Numbered from the stretch's first letter, positions 15,514 to 25,438 are shown. The stretch: DNA of 64,000 nt from Betaproteobacteria bacterium (GCA_013298765.1 JAAFJA010000003.1:372001-436000); one strand, 5' to 3'. Program-made: numbers and translations. The notes: generated from the sequence alone by a model not told the origin.

Positions 15514-16800
15514 CTAACTTGCCTTTGCGCCCGCCGTTTCCAGCATCGCTTGGAACAACACATTCGCGCCGAGCGCGATGTGTTCGGGCAATGCGTCTTC
15601 AATTTCGTTGTGCGAAATACCGTCTTTGCAGGGAATGAAGATCATCGCGGCGGGGCAGGTGCGCGCGGCGTAAACGGCGTCGTGGCCTGCGCCGCTGACG
15701 ATCTCTTGCGAAGGCGCGTTCAAGTTGTGGGCAGCGTTTCTCACAGCGTCGACGAGCGCCGGATCGAAGGCAGTGGGGGCGAAGTAAACCGTTGGTTCGA
15801 TCAAAAACTTACAGCCTGTTTCGCGCTCGGCATTGGCGACCGCCTCGCGGAGCGCAGCGTCCATTTCCATAAGCCCTTCGTCGGCGGTGTTTCGAAAGTC
15901 CACCGTGAATTTCACGCGGCCTGGAATTACGTTGCGCGAGTTCGGGAACACATCGACGAAGCCGACTGTGCCGCGCGCATGCGGCTGTCTTGCGAGTGCG
16001 ATGTCTTTCACCGCTTGCATTACCGGTAGCGCAGCCTGCAGCGCATCTTTGCGAAGGCGCATCGGGGTTGGGCCTGCGTGCGCTTCCATGCCGGTGACGG
16101 TGATGTCGTACCAGCGTTGGCCGAGCGCGCCGGTCACGATGCCGATCGGAATGTCCGCATCTTCCAGAACGGGACCTTGTTCGATGTGCGCTTCGAAGTA
16201 AGCAGAAAAGCGCTGCGCGCCATCGGCAACACTTGCGGGCGTGTTGCCTTCGTAGCCGATGTTCGTGAGCGCGTCACGCACGCTGATGCCGGCGCGATCG
16301 CGCGCATCGAGCGCATGCGCGAGCGTGAACGCGCCCGCGTACACGCCCGAACCCATCATCACGGGCACGAAGCGCGAGCCTTCTTCATTCGTCCACACGC
16401 AGACTTCAATCGGCGCTTCGGTTTCGATGCCGAGATCGTTCAAGCGCCGGATGACTTCTATGCCTGCGAGGACGCCGTAGTTGCCATCGAATTTGCCGCC
16501 CGTAGGCTGGGTGTCGATATGCGAACCAGTGGCGACCGCTGCGCGCGATGGGTCGAGCCCTGCACGGCGCATGAAGATGTTGCCGATTTGATCGATGCGA
16601 ACGCTGCAACCTTCCGCTTTCGCCCAACTCACGACCAGATCGCGCGCTTGTTTGTCGAGCTCGGTGAGCGCTAAGCGGCAAACGCCACCTTTCGCGGTCG
16701 CGCCGATTTGGGCGAGCGTCATCAATGAATCGTACAAACGCGTCGCGTTGATGAGGAGCGGCGCGCTTACTTCGCGCGAAGGGGTAACAACCGTATTCAT
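15514..16800 (-). CDS. Zn-dependent amidohydrolase, allantoate amidohydrolase / N-carbamoyl-amino-acid hydrolase family
   Basis: M20-family metal-dependent hydrolase of 428 residues. Metal-binding segments are GSHIDTQPTGGKFDGNYGVL (about 93-112), WTNEEGSRF with the catalytic Glu pair, EAHIEQGPVLED, and the late GAGHDAVYAA and PCKDGISHNEIED. This pattern is shared by allantoate amidohydrolase (AllC), beta-ureidopropionase and N-carbamoyl-L-amino-acid hydrolase. The uraD/uraH/puuD genes on the opposite strand favour allantoate, which it would split to ureidoglycine or ureidoglycolate, ammonia and CO2. It is divergent from uraD across a 99-bp gap that should hold both promoters. Confidence 0.9.
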   Translation of the reverse strand: MNTVVTPSREVSAPLLINATRLYDSLMTLAQIGATAKGGVCRLALTELDKQARDLVVSWAKAEGCSVRIDQIGNIFMRRAGLDPSRAAVATGSHIDTQPTGGKFDGNYGVLAGIEVIRRLNDLGIETEAPIEVCVWTNEEGSRFVPVMMGSGVYAGAFTLAHALDARDRAGISVRDALTNIGYEGNTPASVADGAQRFSAYFEAHIEQGPVLEDADIPIGIVTGALGQRWYDITVTGMEAHAGPTPMRLRKDALQAALPVMQAVKDIALARQPHARGTVGFVDVFPNSRNVIPGRVKFTVDFRNTADEGLMEMDAALREAVANAERETGCKFLIEPTVYFAPTAFDPALVDAVRNAAHNLNAPSQEIVSGAGHDAVYAARTCPAAMIFIPCKDGISHNEIEDALPEHIALGANVLFQAMLETAGAKAS

Positions 16801-16899
16801 GATGTGTGGCTCAAAATGGAGTCAGAGAATAATGCAATAAGCCCTATAACGCGCGGGCACTAGTTATGCTTAGTGAAGCTCCATATCATCGACGCAACT

Positions 16900-17418
16900 A
16901 TGCCCACTCTCGCTGAAATAAACCGCCTAAACGCCGTGCAGTTCTCGCAACTTTTTGGTGCGGTGTATGAGCATTCGCCTTGGATCGCCGAGCGTGCGTT
17001 CGCGTTAAAGCCCGCGGGCGGGTTCGCGTCGCGTGCGCAGGTGCATGCGGCGCTGGTGGCGACCGTGCAATCTGCGTCAGAGGCGGAGAAAGTGGCACTC
17101 TTGAACGTGCATCCGGAGCTTGCGGGCAAAGAAGCGGCAGCGGGCACGTTGACTTCGGCGTCCACCTCCGAGCAGGCGAGCGCAGGTTTAACGGCGATGA
17201 CTGCGGCGGACGTGGCGCAGCTTCGCGAATTGAATGCCGCGTATCGCGAGAAGTTCGGTTTTCCGTTCATCATTGCCGTACGTAACAACACACAGACCGC
17301 AATCTTTGGCGCGGTGAAATCGCGGCTCGTGAATTCGCGCGAGATGGAGCTCAACAATTGCATGATGCAAGTGGGCGAGATTGCGCGGTTGCGGTTGATG
17401 GATTTGATTTCGGACTGA
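16900..17418 (+). CDS. uraD: 2-oxo-4-hydroxy-4-carboxy-5-ureidoimidazoline (OHCU) decarboxylase
   Basis: Cytosolic enzyme that decarboxylates OHCU to (S)-allantoin, the third step of urate breakdown. It has 172 residues from the ATG at 16900; a GTG at 16873 would add nine residues not typical of the family. Family features are the N-terminal FSQLFGAVYEHSPWIAE, the HPELAGK segment with the catalytic His, and the C-terminal EKFGFPFIIAVRN with INxCM-like ELNNCMMQVGEIARLRL. It is followed after 4 bp by uraH, so the pair is co-transcribed. Confidence 0.94.
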   Translation: MPTLAEINRLNAVQFSQLFGAVYEHSPWIAERAFALKPAGGFASRAQVHAALVATVQSASEAEKVALLNVHPELAGKEAAAGTLTSASTSEQASAGLTAMTAADVAQLRELNAAYREKFGFPFIIAVRNNTQTAIFGAVKSRLVNSREMELNNCMMQVGEIARLRLMDLISD

Positions 17419-17422
17419 TGCG

Positions 17423-17776
17423 ATGGGAAAACTCTCCACACACGTTCTTGACACCATGCACGGTAGCCCGGCGGCGGGCGTGGCCATTGAGCTTTTCTCG
17501 ATGGAGGGCGCGGCACCACGCCTGCTCGTGAACACGACGACCAATACCGATGGCCGCACTGATGCGCCGCTCCTGAAAGACGCAGAAGTGAAGCGCGGGA
17601 AATACCGATTGGTGTTTCATGCAGGCGATTACTTTAGAAAACGCGGCGTGGCGCTGCCCGACCCCGCGTTCGTCGATGTAGTGACGATTGATTTCGGTAT
17701 CGCCGAAGAAGGCGGCAGTTATCACGTGCCGCTGGTTTGTTCGCCGTGGACATATTCGACTTATCGCGGTTCGTAG
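17423..17776 (+). CDS. uraH: 5-hydroxyisourate hydrolase
   Basis: Hydrolyses 5-hydroxyisourate to OHCU, the step between urate oxidation and UraD. It has 117 residues, the normal length, with all the hallmarks of an active HIU hydrolase. These are the N-terminal LSTHVLDT histidine, NTDGR with the active-site arginine, YHVPL histidine and the C-terminal YSTYRGS signature. It lies 4 bp after uraD and upstream of puuD, from which it is separated by a repeat-filled gap. Confidence 0.96.
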   Translation: MGKLSTHVLDTMHGSPAAGVAIELFSMEGAAPRLLVNTTTNTDGRTDAPLLKDAEVKRGKYRLVFHAGDYFRKRGVALPDPAFVDVVTIDFGIAEEGGSYHVPLVCSPWTYSTYRGS

Positions 17777-17782
17777 TACGAC

Positions 17783-17888
17783 TGTAGGAGCGGCTCTGCC
17801 GCGATCTTCATAAAAAGCACACGAACCCCACCCCACCCTAGCCCTCCCCTTGAAGGGGAGGGGATTTCGCGGCGTAGCCGCTCCTACA
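17783..17888. repeat. REP-like doublet GTAGGAGCGGCTCTGCCGCGATC with a CCCTCCCC repeat inside
   Basis: The left arm (17783-17806, TGTAGGAGCGGCTCTGCCGC...) and the right arm (17868-17888, ending CGCTCCTACA) face each other, as in another copy at 23463-23596. Between the arms lies a complete copy (17826-17863) of the separate CCCTCCCCTTGAAGGGGAGG family. This is one repeat family inside another. It occupies the gap between uraH and puuD. Confidence 0.8.
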
Positions 17889-17897
17889 AATTAAACG

Positions 17898-19085
17898 ATG
17901 GACGCGTATTTACTCGACTGGCTCAACCTCTTGCTTCGCTGGCTCCACGTGATCGTGGGCATTGCGTGGATCGGCGCGTCGTTCTATTTTGTTTGGCTTG
18001 ATAACTCGCTCGTGAAGCCGACCGATCCGGCGCTCAAAGAAAAGGGTGTCGATGGCGAACTGTGGGCCGTGCATGGCGGCGGGTTTTACAACCCGCAGAA
18101 GTACATGGTCGCGCCGAAAGCGCTGCCGGAGCATTTGCATTGGTTTTATTGGGAGAGCTATTGGACGTGGATGAGCGGCTTCGCGCTCTTCGTAACGCTC
18201 TATCTCTTCAACGCGCAAACGTTCCTGATCGATAAAAACGTTTACGCCTGGGGCTCATCGGGCGCGGCGATTGCTGCATCGCTCGTGTATCTCGTGATGG
18301 GTTGGGTGGTGTACGACGCGATTTGCCGATTCTTCGGGCAGAAGAAAAATGGCGATGCGATTGTGGGCGTGCTCGTATTTGTCTACGTGATCGTGGCAAC
18401 TTACATCGCCTGTCACTTCTTCGCAGGACGCGCCGCGTTCTTGCTCACGGGCGCGATGCTTGCGACTGCGATGAGCGCGAACGTATTGATGGTGATCATT
18501 CCGGGGCAGAAGAAAACTATCGCCGCGATGAAGGCCGGGTTGCCGCCCGATCCCGCGCACCCGATGCGCGCGAAACAGCGCAGCGTGCACAACACGTATT
18601 TCACGTTGCCTGTGCTCTTCGCGATGCTTTCGAATCACTACAGCTTCGCCTACAGCGCGAAATACAACTGGCTCGTGCTCGTGCTCATCATGCTCGCAGG
18701 CGCGTTGATTCGCCAATTCTTTGTGGTGAAACACAAAGGGCGTTGGGATTACAAATACTGGGCGATAGCGTCGGCGATTCTGATTGGCGTTGCTATCTGG
18801 CTCGCGCCCGTGCCGACGAAACCTGTCGCAGCATTGGCCAAAACGCCGACGTATACCGAGATCAAACCGATCATCGAAGCGCGCTGCGCGACGTGCCACA
18901 ACGCGAATGTGCAAATGAAAAACGTCGCCTTGCACACGCCAGAATTGCTCGCGCAGCATGCGCAAAACGTGTATCAGCAAGCGGTCGTCACCCGCGCGAT
19001 GCCGATGAACAACTCAACGCAGATCACCGAAGACGAACGCGCACAGTTAGCGGCGTGGTTCAAGGCGGGCGCGAAAACGCAGTAG
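17898..19085 (+). CDS. puuD: Membrane urate hydroxylase with C-terminal cytochrome c domain
   Basis: Inner-membrane urate oxidase of the PuuD type, 395 residues. The first about 310 form the DUF989 membrane part with multiple hydrophobic helices, starting LLLRWLHVIVGIAWIGASFY and containing the FYxPQKYMVAP-like segment. A periplasmic cytochrome c domain follows, with one haem motif CATCH at Cys330-His334 and a distal methionine region in RAMPMNN. It converts urate to 5-hydroxyisourate and passes electrons to cytochrome c instead of making peroxide. With uraH and uraD it completes urate to (S)-allantoin. Confidence 0.94.
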   Translation: MDAYLLDWLNLLLRWLHVIVGIAWIGASFYFVWLDNSLVKPTDPALKEKGVDGELWAVHGGGFYNPQKYMVAPKALPEHLHWFYWESYWTWMSGFALFVTLYLFNAQTFLIDKNVYAWGSSGAAIAASLVYLVMGWVVYDAICRFFGQKKNGDAIVGVLVFVYVIVATYIACHFFAGRAAFLLTGAMLATAMSANVLMVIIPGQKKTIAAMKAGLPPDPAHPMRAKQRSVHNTYFTLPVLFAMLSNHYSFAYSAKYNWLVLVLIMLAGALIRQFFVVKHKGRWDYKYWAIASAILIGVAIWLAPVPTKPVAALAKTPTYTEIKPIIEARCATCHNANVQMKNVALHTPELLAQHAQNVYQQAVVTRAMPMNNSTQITEDERAQLAAWFKAGAKTQ

Positions 19086-19421
19086 CTGTGCAGAGGTCTT
19101 TCGTGGGCATTCATGGTTCCCCTCGACAAGCTCGGGGTGAAATTCAGCTCACCACGAATGGCTCGACAAGCCCGCCACGAACGCAGCCGGAGAATGTAGG
19201 CGCGGGCTTGACCGCGCTTCCGTTTTTCCAGCTATGACTTAATGCAACGAAGCGACGTCAAGCCGTCGCCTACCTCGAGCTAGGTAGCGCCGAATCAGAG
19301 AAAAAAATCGAGAAAAGCTCAATTTAATGAGAGCAAGCGCTCGAAAAACTCACTTTGCAAGATAAACGATTTACGTCGCTTTGCCCCTACTAAACGTGGG
19401 CGAACGCCTAAAAGCTAACGT
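19086..19421. repeat. Convergent gap with a REP-like doublet and other hairpins
   Basis: Between puuD and purU, read toward each other. A TTCCCCTCGACAAGCTCGGGG hairpin with CACGAA/TTCGTGG inverted flanks lies at about 19100-19185. A second copy of the GTAGGCGCGGGCTTGACC doublet lies at 19195-19273. An AT-rich stretch with a GCCCCTACTAAACGTGGGC hairpin follows at about 19380-19402. No gene is seen. The hairpins may serve as terminators for both genes. Confidence 0.6.
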
Positions 19422-20270
19422 TTATCTAAACACCACCGTCCGATGCCCATTCAACAGCACCCGATGCTCCGCATGCCACTTCACGGCGCGGGCGAGTGCG
19501 GTGCATTCGACATCGCGGCCCGCGTTGGTGAGCGCCTCAACGCTCATCGCGTGATCGACTCGGGCGACTTCTTGCTCAATGATCGGACCTTCGTCGAGAT
19601 CATCGGTGACGTAATGCGCCGTCGCACCGATCAGTTTCACGCCGCGTGCGTGCGCTTGGTAATACGGTTTCGCGCCCTTGAAGCTCGGCAGAAATGAGTG
19701 ATGAATGTTGATCGCGCGGCCCGAGAGATCGCGCGAGAGTTCGGGCGAGAGCACCTGCATGTAGCGCGCGAGGATGACGAGATCGATGCTCTTCTCTGCA
19801 ATCACTTCGCGAATCTTCGCTTCCTGTTGCGGCTTAGTTTCCGCCGTGATCGGTAAGTGGAAGAACGGGATGTTGTAGCTCGCGGCGAGTTGGTAGTAAT
19901 CCATGTGATTACTCACAATCGCGGGAATGTCGATCGGCAGCAAGCCGCTCTTCCAGCGGAACAAGAGATCGTTCAAACAATGCCCTTGCTTCGAGACCAT
20001 CAGCAAGGTGCGCACACGATGCGAGGCATCAAAAATCGTTGCCTCGAACGACCACTCGCTCGCAATCGGCGCAAACGCGGTTTGCAACGCCTTCTCGCTC
20101 GTGCCTTCAGCTTCAAACTGAATGCGCATGAAGAAGCGATTGTTTGAGGTGTCATCAAACTGCGCCGCCTCCAAAATATTCGCGCCATGCTCAAGCAAAA
20201 ATCCCGTGACACGATGCACGATGCCAGGACGGTCGTTGCAGGAGAGGGTGAGGACGTATTGGGGTTTCAT
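19422..20270 (-). CDS. purU: Formyltetrahydrofolate deformylase
   Basis: Hydrolyses 10-formyl-THF to formate and THF, balancing one-carbon pools and supplying formate to purine synthesis. It has 282 residues. An N-terminal ACT domain (LTLSCNDRPGIVHRVTGFL, residues about 7-85) is followed by a formyltransferase-like catalytic domain with the HHSFLPSFKGAKPY segment, the preceding NIH, and the aspartate in DDLDEGPI. Its length and ACT domain separate it from PurN. An inverted-repeat element lies upstream, between it and the NUDIX gene. Confidence 0.95.
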   Translation of the reverse strand: MKPQYVLTLSCNDRPGIVHRVTGFLLEHGANILEAAQFDDTSNNRFFMRIQFEAEGTSEKALQTAFAPIASEWSFEATIFDASHRVRTLLMVSKQGHCLNDLLFRWKSGLLPIDIPAIVSNHMDYYQLAASYNIPFFHLPITAETKPQQEAKIREVIAEKSIDLVILARYMQVLSPELSRDLSGRAINIHHSFLPSFKGAKPYYQAHARGVKLIGATAHYVTDDLDEGPIIEQEVARVDHAMSVEALTNAGRDVECTALARAVKWHAEHRVLLNGHRTVVFR

Positions 20271-20277
20271 AGTTTTT

Positions 20278-20449
20278 TCTTTGACGCAGATTACGCTGAT
20301 TTCGCAGATGTACGCAGATTATTTCTTCATCACGCTAACCGATTTTGTAAGCCGTGTTCTCACGTGTTGTCAGTGCGGGCGGCACATCCTTGCAACCTAT
20401 TCAAGAAATCAGCGTACATCTGCGAAATCAGCGTAATCTGCGTCAAAAA
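20278..20449. repeat. TTGACGCAGATTACGCTG inverted-repeat element, copy A
   Basis: The 35 bases 20281-20315 are perfectly complementary to 20412-20446, with a 96-bp spacer. T-runs precede the left arm and A-runs follow the right arm. The arms are themselves built of near-tandem 9-10-base units (CGCAGATTA, CGCTGATTT, CGCAGATGTA). It sits between two minus-strand genes. The same element occurs at four other loci in the window. Confidence 0.9.
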
Positions 20450-20450
20450 A

Positions 20451-21068
20451 TCACACAATCCCCGGTCGCCGCAGCAGCTGCCAACGCATGAATGCTGACG
20501 TTGTTTTCGCGTCGGTGATTCGATTGTCGCGAATCATTTGTTCGATCTCTTCTGGCGTTGCCTGGAAGACTTCGAGAAACTCGTCTTGATCGGGCATCGC
20601 TTCGCCTTGCACGAGACCATTCGCGTGGAACACGTGAATCACCTCGTCTGAATACCCAATCGCGAGATGAATGTCGCCAAGCGTGTGCCACGAGCGTGCC
20701 CAGTAACCCGTTTCCTCTTTCAGTTCACGCTGCGCGCATACGAGCGGATTTTCTTTCGGATCAAGCTTACCCGCAGGAAATTCGATCATCACGCGGCCCG
20801 TTGCGTAACGAAACTGCCGCAGCATCAAAAGCTTTCCGTCTTCAAACTCAGCCACGATACAGGTCGCGCCCGGATGCTTGATGTACTCGCGCGAGGACGT
20901 ATTGCCATTCGGCAGTTTCACCTTATCGCGAACCACGTGGAGCAATTTGCCTTTGAACACTTCTTCGCTGGAGATCTGGGTTTCGGTAAGGTGCGCGTCA
21001 CCCTCAACGCTTGTTGTTGAAGTCTCGTGTGAAGTGATTCGCGCGTTCAAATCCAATCCTTTGCGCAT
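20451..21068 (-). CDS. NUDIX hydrolase, ADP-ribose pyrophosphatase type
   Basis: Cytosolic pyrophosphohydrolase of 205 residues from the ATG at 21068, which overlaps the hemF end by 22 bp. The longer frame to 21131 lies inside hemF. The NUDIX box is present as [20 protein letters not shown] followed by TGY, matching Gx5Ex7REUxEExGU. The N-terminal half has [18 protein letters not shown] and the FRYATG loop seen in ADP-ribose pyrophosphatases. It probably removes ADP-ribose or related nucleotide sugars. Order with hemF suggests read-through transcription. Confidence 0.9.
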   Translation of the reverse strand: MRKGLDLNARITSHETSTTSVEGDAHLTETQISSEEVFKGKLLHVVRDKVKLPNGNTSSREYIKHPGATCIVAEFEDGKLLMLRQFRYATGRVMIEFPAGKLDPKENPLVCAQRELKEETGYWARSWHTLGDIHLAIGYSDEVIHVFHANGLVQGEAMPDQDEFLEVFQATPEEIEQMIRDNRITDAKTTSAFMRWQLLRRPGIV

Positions 21069-21982
21069 AAGAAATCGGTGAGCAAACTCGCTTCCGGTGA
21101 ACCCGCAGTCGGCGTTCGCATGTATTCCCATTTCACCAGCGGCGGCATGCTCATGAGGATCGCTTCAGTGCGGCCGTTTGATTGCAAGCCGAAGTGCGTG
21201 CCTCGATCCCACACCAAATTGAATTCGACATAGCGGCCGCGACGGTAGAGTTGCCAATCGCGATGACGTTCGTCGTAAGGCGTGTCTTTGCGGCGTTCGA
21301 GAATTGGCGCATAACCCGGAACGAAATGTTCACCGACCGAGCGCATCAGCGCAAACGACTCTTCAAATCCGAGTTCGGTGAAATCGTCGAAGAACGTACC
21401 GCCGATACCGCGTGGTTCGTTGCGGTGTTTCAAGAAAAAGTACTTGTCACATTGCGCTTTGAAACGCGGATAGAGATCGTCGCCAAACGGCTCGACGGAA
21501 TGCTTCGCGGTGCGATGCCAATGAACCGCATCGTCCTCAAAACCGTAGTAGGGTGTGAGATCCATCCCGCCGCCAAACCAATAGACCGGCGCTGCGTCTT
21601 TCGGCGACGCAATGAAGAAACGCACGTTCATGTGCGTCGTCGGCGCGAAAGGATTTCTGGGATGAATCACGAGCGATACACCCATTGCCTCCCACGGCGC
21701 ACCTTCAAGTTCGGGGCGTGACGCGGTCGCCGACTTCGGCATTGCCGCGCCCTTCACGTGAGAAAAATTTACGCCGCCGCGCTCGATGACAGCACCATTC
21801 TCAATCAATCGCGAAATGCCACCGCCCCCTTCAGGCCGCTGCCACTCGTCACGAATAAACGCGCCGCCGTCGACGGCTTCAAGCGCGGCGACGATCTGCG
21901 ATTGCAGTCCGATCAAGAAATCGTGGACTGAAGCAACATCGTCAAAAGTTACGGACTTGCTGATGGTTTGGCGCTCGGTCAT
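21047..21982 (-). CDS. hemF: Oxygen-dependent coproporphyrinogen III oxidase
   Basis: Oxidatively decarboxylates coproporphyrinogen III to protoporphyrinogen IX in haem synthesis. It has 311 residues from the ATG at 21982. The frame further upstream would translate a repeat element and is rejected. Conserved HemF segments are [66 protein letters not shown] and the C-terminal [24 protein letters not shown] region. It is cytosolic and needs oxygen, so the organism can live aerobically. Confidence 0.97.
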   Translation of the reverse strand: MTERQTISKSVTFDDVASVHDFLIGLQSQIVAALEAVDGGAFIRDEWQRPEGGGGISRLIENGAVIERGGVNFSHVKGAAMPKSATASRPELEGAPWEAMGVSLVIHPRNPFAPTTHMNVRFFIASPKDAAPVYWFGGGMDLTPYYGFEDDAVHWHRTAKHSVEPFGDDLYPRFKAQCDKYFFLKHRNEPRGIGGTFFDDFTELGFEESFALMRSVGEHFVPGYAPILERRKDTPYDERHRDWQLYRRGRYVEFNLVWDRGTHFGLQSNGRTEAILMSMPPLVKWEYMRTPTAGSPEASLLTDFLCAKDWI

Positions 21983-21990
21983 AAAGAGAT

Positions 21991-22180
21991 TTTTTTGACG
22001 CAGATTACGCTGATTTCGCAGATTGACACAGATTTTTGTGATCGCACTCGCAGCGATTGGCGAATTCAAAGATAGACAGTTTCCTATTGCTAACAAAAGC
22101 GGGCGGAGGTGATACTGAGCGCGCAGCGCAAAAAACCAATCAGCGTAAATCTGCGAAATCAACGTAATCTGCGTCAAAGA
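21991..22180. repeat. TTGACGCAGATTACGCTG inverted-repeat element, copy B
   Basis: Left arm 21995-22024 and right arm 22148-22177 are complementary at 29 of 30 positions, with about 120 bp between them. A T-run leads into the left arm. It lies between hemF and purD, both on the minus strand. The right arm ends 5 bp before the last base of purD. Confidence 0.9.
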
Positions 22181-22181
22181 A

Positions 22182-23453
22182 TCACCGCTTCACCGCACGC
22201 CAGCCAATATCGCGTCGCATTTGTGCGCCGTCGAAATGAATGCGATCTGCGATTTCGTACGCGCGTTTTTGTGCGAGCTGTACTTTGTCGCCGAGCGCCG
22301 TGACACCGAGGACGCGACCACCACTGACGACGATGTTGCCATCGCTCGTTGCCGTGCCCGCGTGAAATACTTTTGCGTCATCCATCTCTTCAGTCGGAAG
22401 CCCCGTGATCGCATCACCTTTGCGCGGGGAATCAGGATAGCCATACGACGCCATCACCACGCAGAGCGCGACGCGGCGATCCCATTCCACTTCGACTTGA
22501 TCGAGCGTACCTGCGATGCCATGCTCAATCAGCGAAACGAAGTCGCTCTTCAAACGCATCATCACAGGTTGCGTTTCCGGATCGCCAAATCGTGCATTGA
22601 ATTCGACGACGCGCGGCGCACCGGCTTCGTCAATCATCACGCCCGCGTACAGAAATCCCGTGAACGGAACACCGTCAGCCGCCATGCCAGCGACCGTTGG
22701 GCGAACGATCTCGCGCATGATGCGTGCGTTCACCTCAGGGGTGACCACTGGTGCAGGCGAATAGGCACCCATGCCGCCCGTATTCGGGCCTTCATCATGA
22801 TCACGAAGGCGCTTGTGATCCTGGCTCGTTGCCATCGGCAAAATGTTTTTGCCATCGCACATGACGATGAAGCTTGCCTCTTCGCCCTGCATGAATTCTT
22901 CGATCACCACGCGTGCGCCAGCGTCACCTAGCTTATTGTCGGCGAGCATCGCATCAATCGCGGCATGCGCTTCTTCGAGCGTCATCGCGACAACGACACC
23001 TTTGCCCGCCGCCAATCCATCCGCTTTGATCACGATCGGCGCGCCGGTGCGCTCCACGTGTGCATGCGCGAGGCGAGCGTCGGAAAACGTCATGTAGTGC
23101 GCCGTCGGAATGTGGTGCCGCTTCATGAATGACTTCGCGAAGTCTTTTGACGACTCAAGCTGCGCCGCTGCTTTAGTCGGGCCGAAAATCTTCAGCCCTT
23201 CACTGCGAAACGCATCGACCACACCCGCCGCCAACGCGGCTTCAGGACCAACGACGGTGAGCGCAACCTTTTCAGCCTTCGCGAGCGCGAGCCAAGCGGC
23301 GACATCGCTCGCCGGATGATTTTCGCAACCGCGCTCAATCGCAGATCCCGCATTGCCCGGCGCGACGATCACTTTCTGTACGCGAGGGCTCTGCGCGAGC
23401 TTCCACGCTAGCCCATGTTCGCGTCCGCCGTTGCCGATGACTAATATCTTCAT
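22182..23453 (-). CDS. purD: Phosphoribosylamine-glycine ligase
   Basis: Makes glycinamide ribonucleotide from phosphoribosylamine, glycine and ATP, the second step of purine synthesis. It has 423 residues, the normal length. The N-terminus [20 protein letters not shown], the HHIPTA segment, the ATP-grasp loop [17 protein letters not shown], the GEEASF and [12 protein letters not shown] segments and [12 protein letters not shown] metal-site segment are all present. It precedes purH on the other side in gene order (purH is upstream on the same strand), with a REP doublet between them. Confidence 0.97.
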   Translation of the reverse strand: MKILVIGNGGREHGLAWKLAQSPRVQKVIVAPGNAGSAIERGCENHPASDVAAWLALAKAEKVALTVVGPEAALAAGVVDAFRSEGLKIFGPTKAAAQLESSKDFAKSFMKRHHIPTAHYMTFSDARLAHAHVERTGAPIVIKADGLAAGKGVVVAMTLEEAHAAIDAMLADNKLGDAGARVVIEEFMQGEEASFIVMCDGKNILPMATSQDHKRLRDHDEGPNTGGMGAYSPAPVVTPEVNARIMREIVRPTVAGMAADGVPFTGFLYAGVMIDEAGAPRVVEFNARFGDPETQPVMMRLKSDFVSLIEHGIAGTLDQVEVEWDRRVALCVVMASYGYPDSPRKGDAITGLPTEEMDDAKVFHAGTATSDGNIVVSGGRVLGVTALGDKVQLAQKRAYEIADRIHFDGAQMRRDIGWRAVKR

Positions 23454-23462
23454 TCTGAACTT

Positions 23463-23596
23463 TGTAGGAGCGGCTTTGCCGCGATCATCGCAAGTAACTT
23501 CTTCGCCTTTTACTGTCGAGCGGCGGTGCGAAGCGATTCACGTGATTCAAACATAGCGCATGTCGGTACCGTGTATCGCGGCAGAGCCGCTCCTAC
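23463..23596. repeat. REP-like doublet GTAGGAGCGGCTTTGCCGCGATC
   Basis: Left unit 23463-23486 and right unit 23574-23596 (GCGGCAGAGCCGCTCCTACA) are inverted relatives, about 87 bp apart. They match the doublet at 17783-17888. It lies between purH and purD on the minus strand. Confidence 0.85.
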
Positions 23597-23606
23597 AGAT
23601 TTAGCG

Positions 23607-25181
23607 TCAATGTCTGAAATGCCGCACACCCGTGGTCACCATCGCTACACCGCGTTCATTCGCGGCATCAATTACTTCTTGATCACGCATGCTGCCGCCG
23701 GGTTGGATCACCGCGATCGCGCCCGCATCGGCGAGCACATCGAGGCCATCGCGGAAGGGGAAGAAGGCGTCACTTGCGGCGACTGAGCCTTGCAGCGTTA
23801 AGCCGGCCGCCTCTGCCTTGATCTTGGCAATGCGCGCGGAATCAAGACGTGACATTTGGCCAGCACCGATCCCGAGCGTTCGCCCATCTTTCGCGAACAC
23901 GATCGCGTTCGACTTCACAAACTGCGCCACCTTCCACACAAACTGCATATCGCGCAATTGTGTGGCGTCGGGTGCTTTCGCAGTCACCACCTTGAGGGCG
24001 CTCGAATCCAGCTGATGGGTATCCGCGCTCTGCGCGAGCACGCCACCGCCCACGCGCTTCAATTCAAGCGCATTTGCGCTGTGAGCAAGCTTCTCGATGG
24101 CCACTTTCAGCACACGAACATTCGCCTTTTTGGCCGCTAGTTCCAGGGCTTCAGCCGAATAGTCGGGCGCAATCAATACTTCAACAAATTGCTTGCTGAC
24201 CGCTTCAAGCGTTTGGGCGTCAACCGCAGTGTTGAATGCGATGATGCCGCCGAACGCAGAGGTCGGATCGGTTGCAAACGCGCGTTGATAGGCCTCGAGC
24301 GCCGACGCGCCGAGCGCAACGCCGCAAGGGTTCGCATGCTTCACGATCACGCAGCAGGTTTCATCGAAACTGCGCACGCATTCCCACGCGGCATCCGCAT
24401 CGGCCACGTTGTTGTACGAAAGCTCTTTGCCTTGCAATTGCGTGTAGCGCGCGAGCGTTCCTTTGGCCGGCGTTTCGTCGCGATAGAAGGCGGCACTTTG
24501 ATGCGGATTCTCGCCGTAGCGCATATCTTGCGCTTTGTGCCACTGAAGCGTGAGCACATCGGGATACGCGCGCACCTCACCGTCGAGTTCGCGGCAAGTC
24601 AAGTAGTTCGAGATCGCGGCATCGTAAGAAGCGGTGTGCGAAAACGCTTTCTTCGCGAGAGCGAAACGCGTCTTGCGCGAAAGCGCGCCTGCGCTGTCGT
24701 TCATCTCAGCGGAAAGACATTCGTAATCGCCCGCGTCGACCACGATGGCCACACCTTCCCAGTTTTTCGCAGCGGCGCGCACCATCGTTGGGCCGCCGAT
24801 GTCGATGTTTTCAATCGCATCTTCGAGCGAACAATTTGGCTTCGCCACCGTCTCACGGAACGGATAGAGATTGACGACGACCAAATCGATCAACGGAATC
24901 TTCGCGCCTTCAACCGCGCTCATGTGCGCGGGCAAGAGGCGATTGGCGAGGATGCCCCCGTGCACTTTCGGGTGCAGCGTTTTCACACGACCGTCGAGCA
25001 TTTCAGGAAAGCCCGTGTAGTCGCCCACATCGGTCACGCTCAAACCCGCATCTCGCAGCGTTTTCGCCGAGCCGCCGGTCGATAGCAATTCAACGCCGTG
25101 TTTAGCGAGCGATTTTGCGAATTCAACCAGCCCTGTTTTGTCGGACACCGAGATCAGCGCCCGTGTGATTTTTCGATTCAT
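23607..25181 (-). CDS. purH: Bifunctional AICAR transformylase / IMP cyclohydrolase
   Basis: Carries out the last two steps of IMP synthesis. It has 524 residues. The N-terminal MGS-like cyclohydrolase domain begins [18 protein letters not shown] and includes STGGSAKTL and [20 protein letters not shown]. The C-terminal transformylase has the [13 protein letters not shown] segment, the KHANPCG catalytic segment, AFGGIIAFN and the end [14 protein letters not shown]. The start overlaps the fis stop by 4 bp (25178-25181), a dusB-fis-purH order that is common in proteobacteria. Confidence 0.98.
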   Translation of the reverse strand: MNRKITRALISVSDKTGLVEFAKSLAKHGVELLSTGGSAKTLRDAGLSVTDVGDYTGFPEMLDGRVKTLHPKVHGGILANRLLPAHMSAVEGAKIPLIDLVVVNLYPFRETVAKPNCSLEDAIENIDIGGPTMVRAAAKNWEGVAIVVDAGDYECLSAEMNDSAGALSRKTRFALAKKAFSHTASYDAAISNYLTCRELDGEVRAYPDVLTLQWHKAQDMRYGENPHQSAAFYRDETPAKGTLARYTQLQGKELSYNNVADADAAWECVRSFDETCCVIVKHANPCGVALGASALEAYQRAFATDPTSAFGGIIAFNTAVDAQTLEAVSKQFVEVLIAPDYSAEALELAAKKANVRVLKVAIEKLAHSANALELKRVGGGVLAQSADTHQLDSSALKVVTAKAPDATQLRDMQFVWKVAQFVKSNAIVFAKDGRTLGIGAGQMSRLDSARIAKIKAEAAGLTLQGSVAASDAFFPFRDGLDVLADAGAIAVIQPGGSMRDQEVIDAANERGVAMVTTGVRHFRH

Positions 25182-25438
25182 GACGGCAACTTGATTTTGT
25201 ATTTGTCGAGCTTCGCGCGCAGCGTGTTGCGATTGATGCCAAGCATCACCGCAGCTTCCGATTGATTGCTCTTGGTGCGCTTCATCACGTCTTCGATCAG
25301 CGTTTTCTCAACGCATCCGACCACCAGATCGTGCAAATTATCAATCGGTAGTCCGTCCATTTTTTGAATGTACTCGTCGAGCGAATGGGTGACCGCTTCG
25401 GCGATGGCCGCTTGGCCGTTTAGTTTGGGCTTCTTCAT
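25178..25438 (-). CDS. fis: Fis-family nucleoid-associated DNA-binding protein
   Basis: Small DNA-bending protein of 86 residues with the Fis C-terminal helix-turn-helix ([20 protein letters not shown]) and the preceding dimer helices. It acts on rRNA promoters, recombination sites and nucleoid structure in related bacteria. It overlaps the purH start by 4 bp, and the dusB gene lies upstream on the same strand beyond an inverted-repeat element. Confidence 0.93.
   Translation of the reverse strand: MKKPKLNGQAAIAEAVTHSLDEYIQKMDGLPIDNLHDLVVGCVEKTLIEDVMKRTKSNQSEAAVMLGINRNTLRAKLDKYKIKLPS

Noticed and set aside
18302-19237. 311-codon frame overlapping puuD
   Set aside because: Out of frame with the conserved membrane protein and cytochrome domain; no recognisable domain.
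20278-20449. TTGACGCAGATTACGCTG repeats as a CRISPR array
   Set aside because: Units are inverted pairs with no regular direct repeats or spacers and no cas genes.
24189-25085. 298-codon plus-strand frame within purH
   Set aside because: Antisense to a fully conserved purH; arginine- and histidine-rich composition typical of shadow frames.
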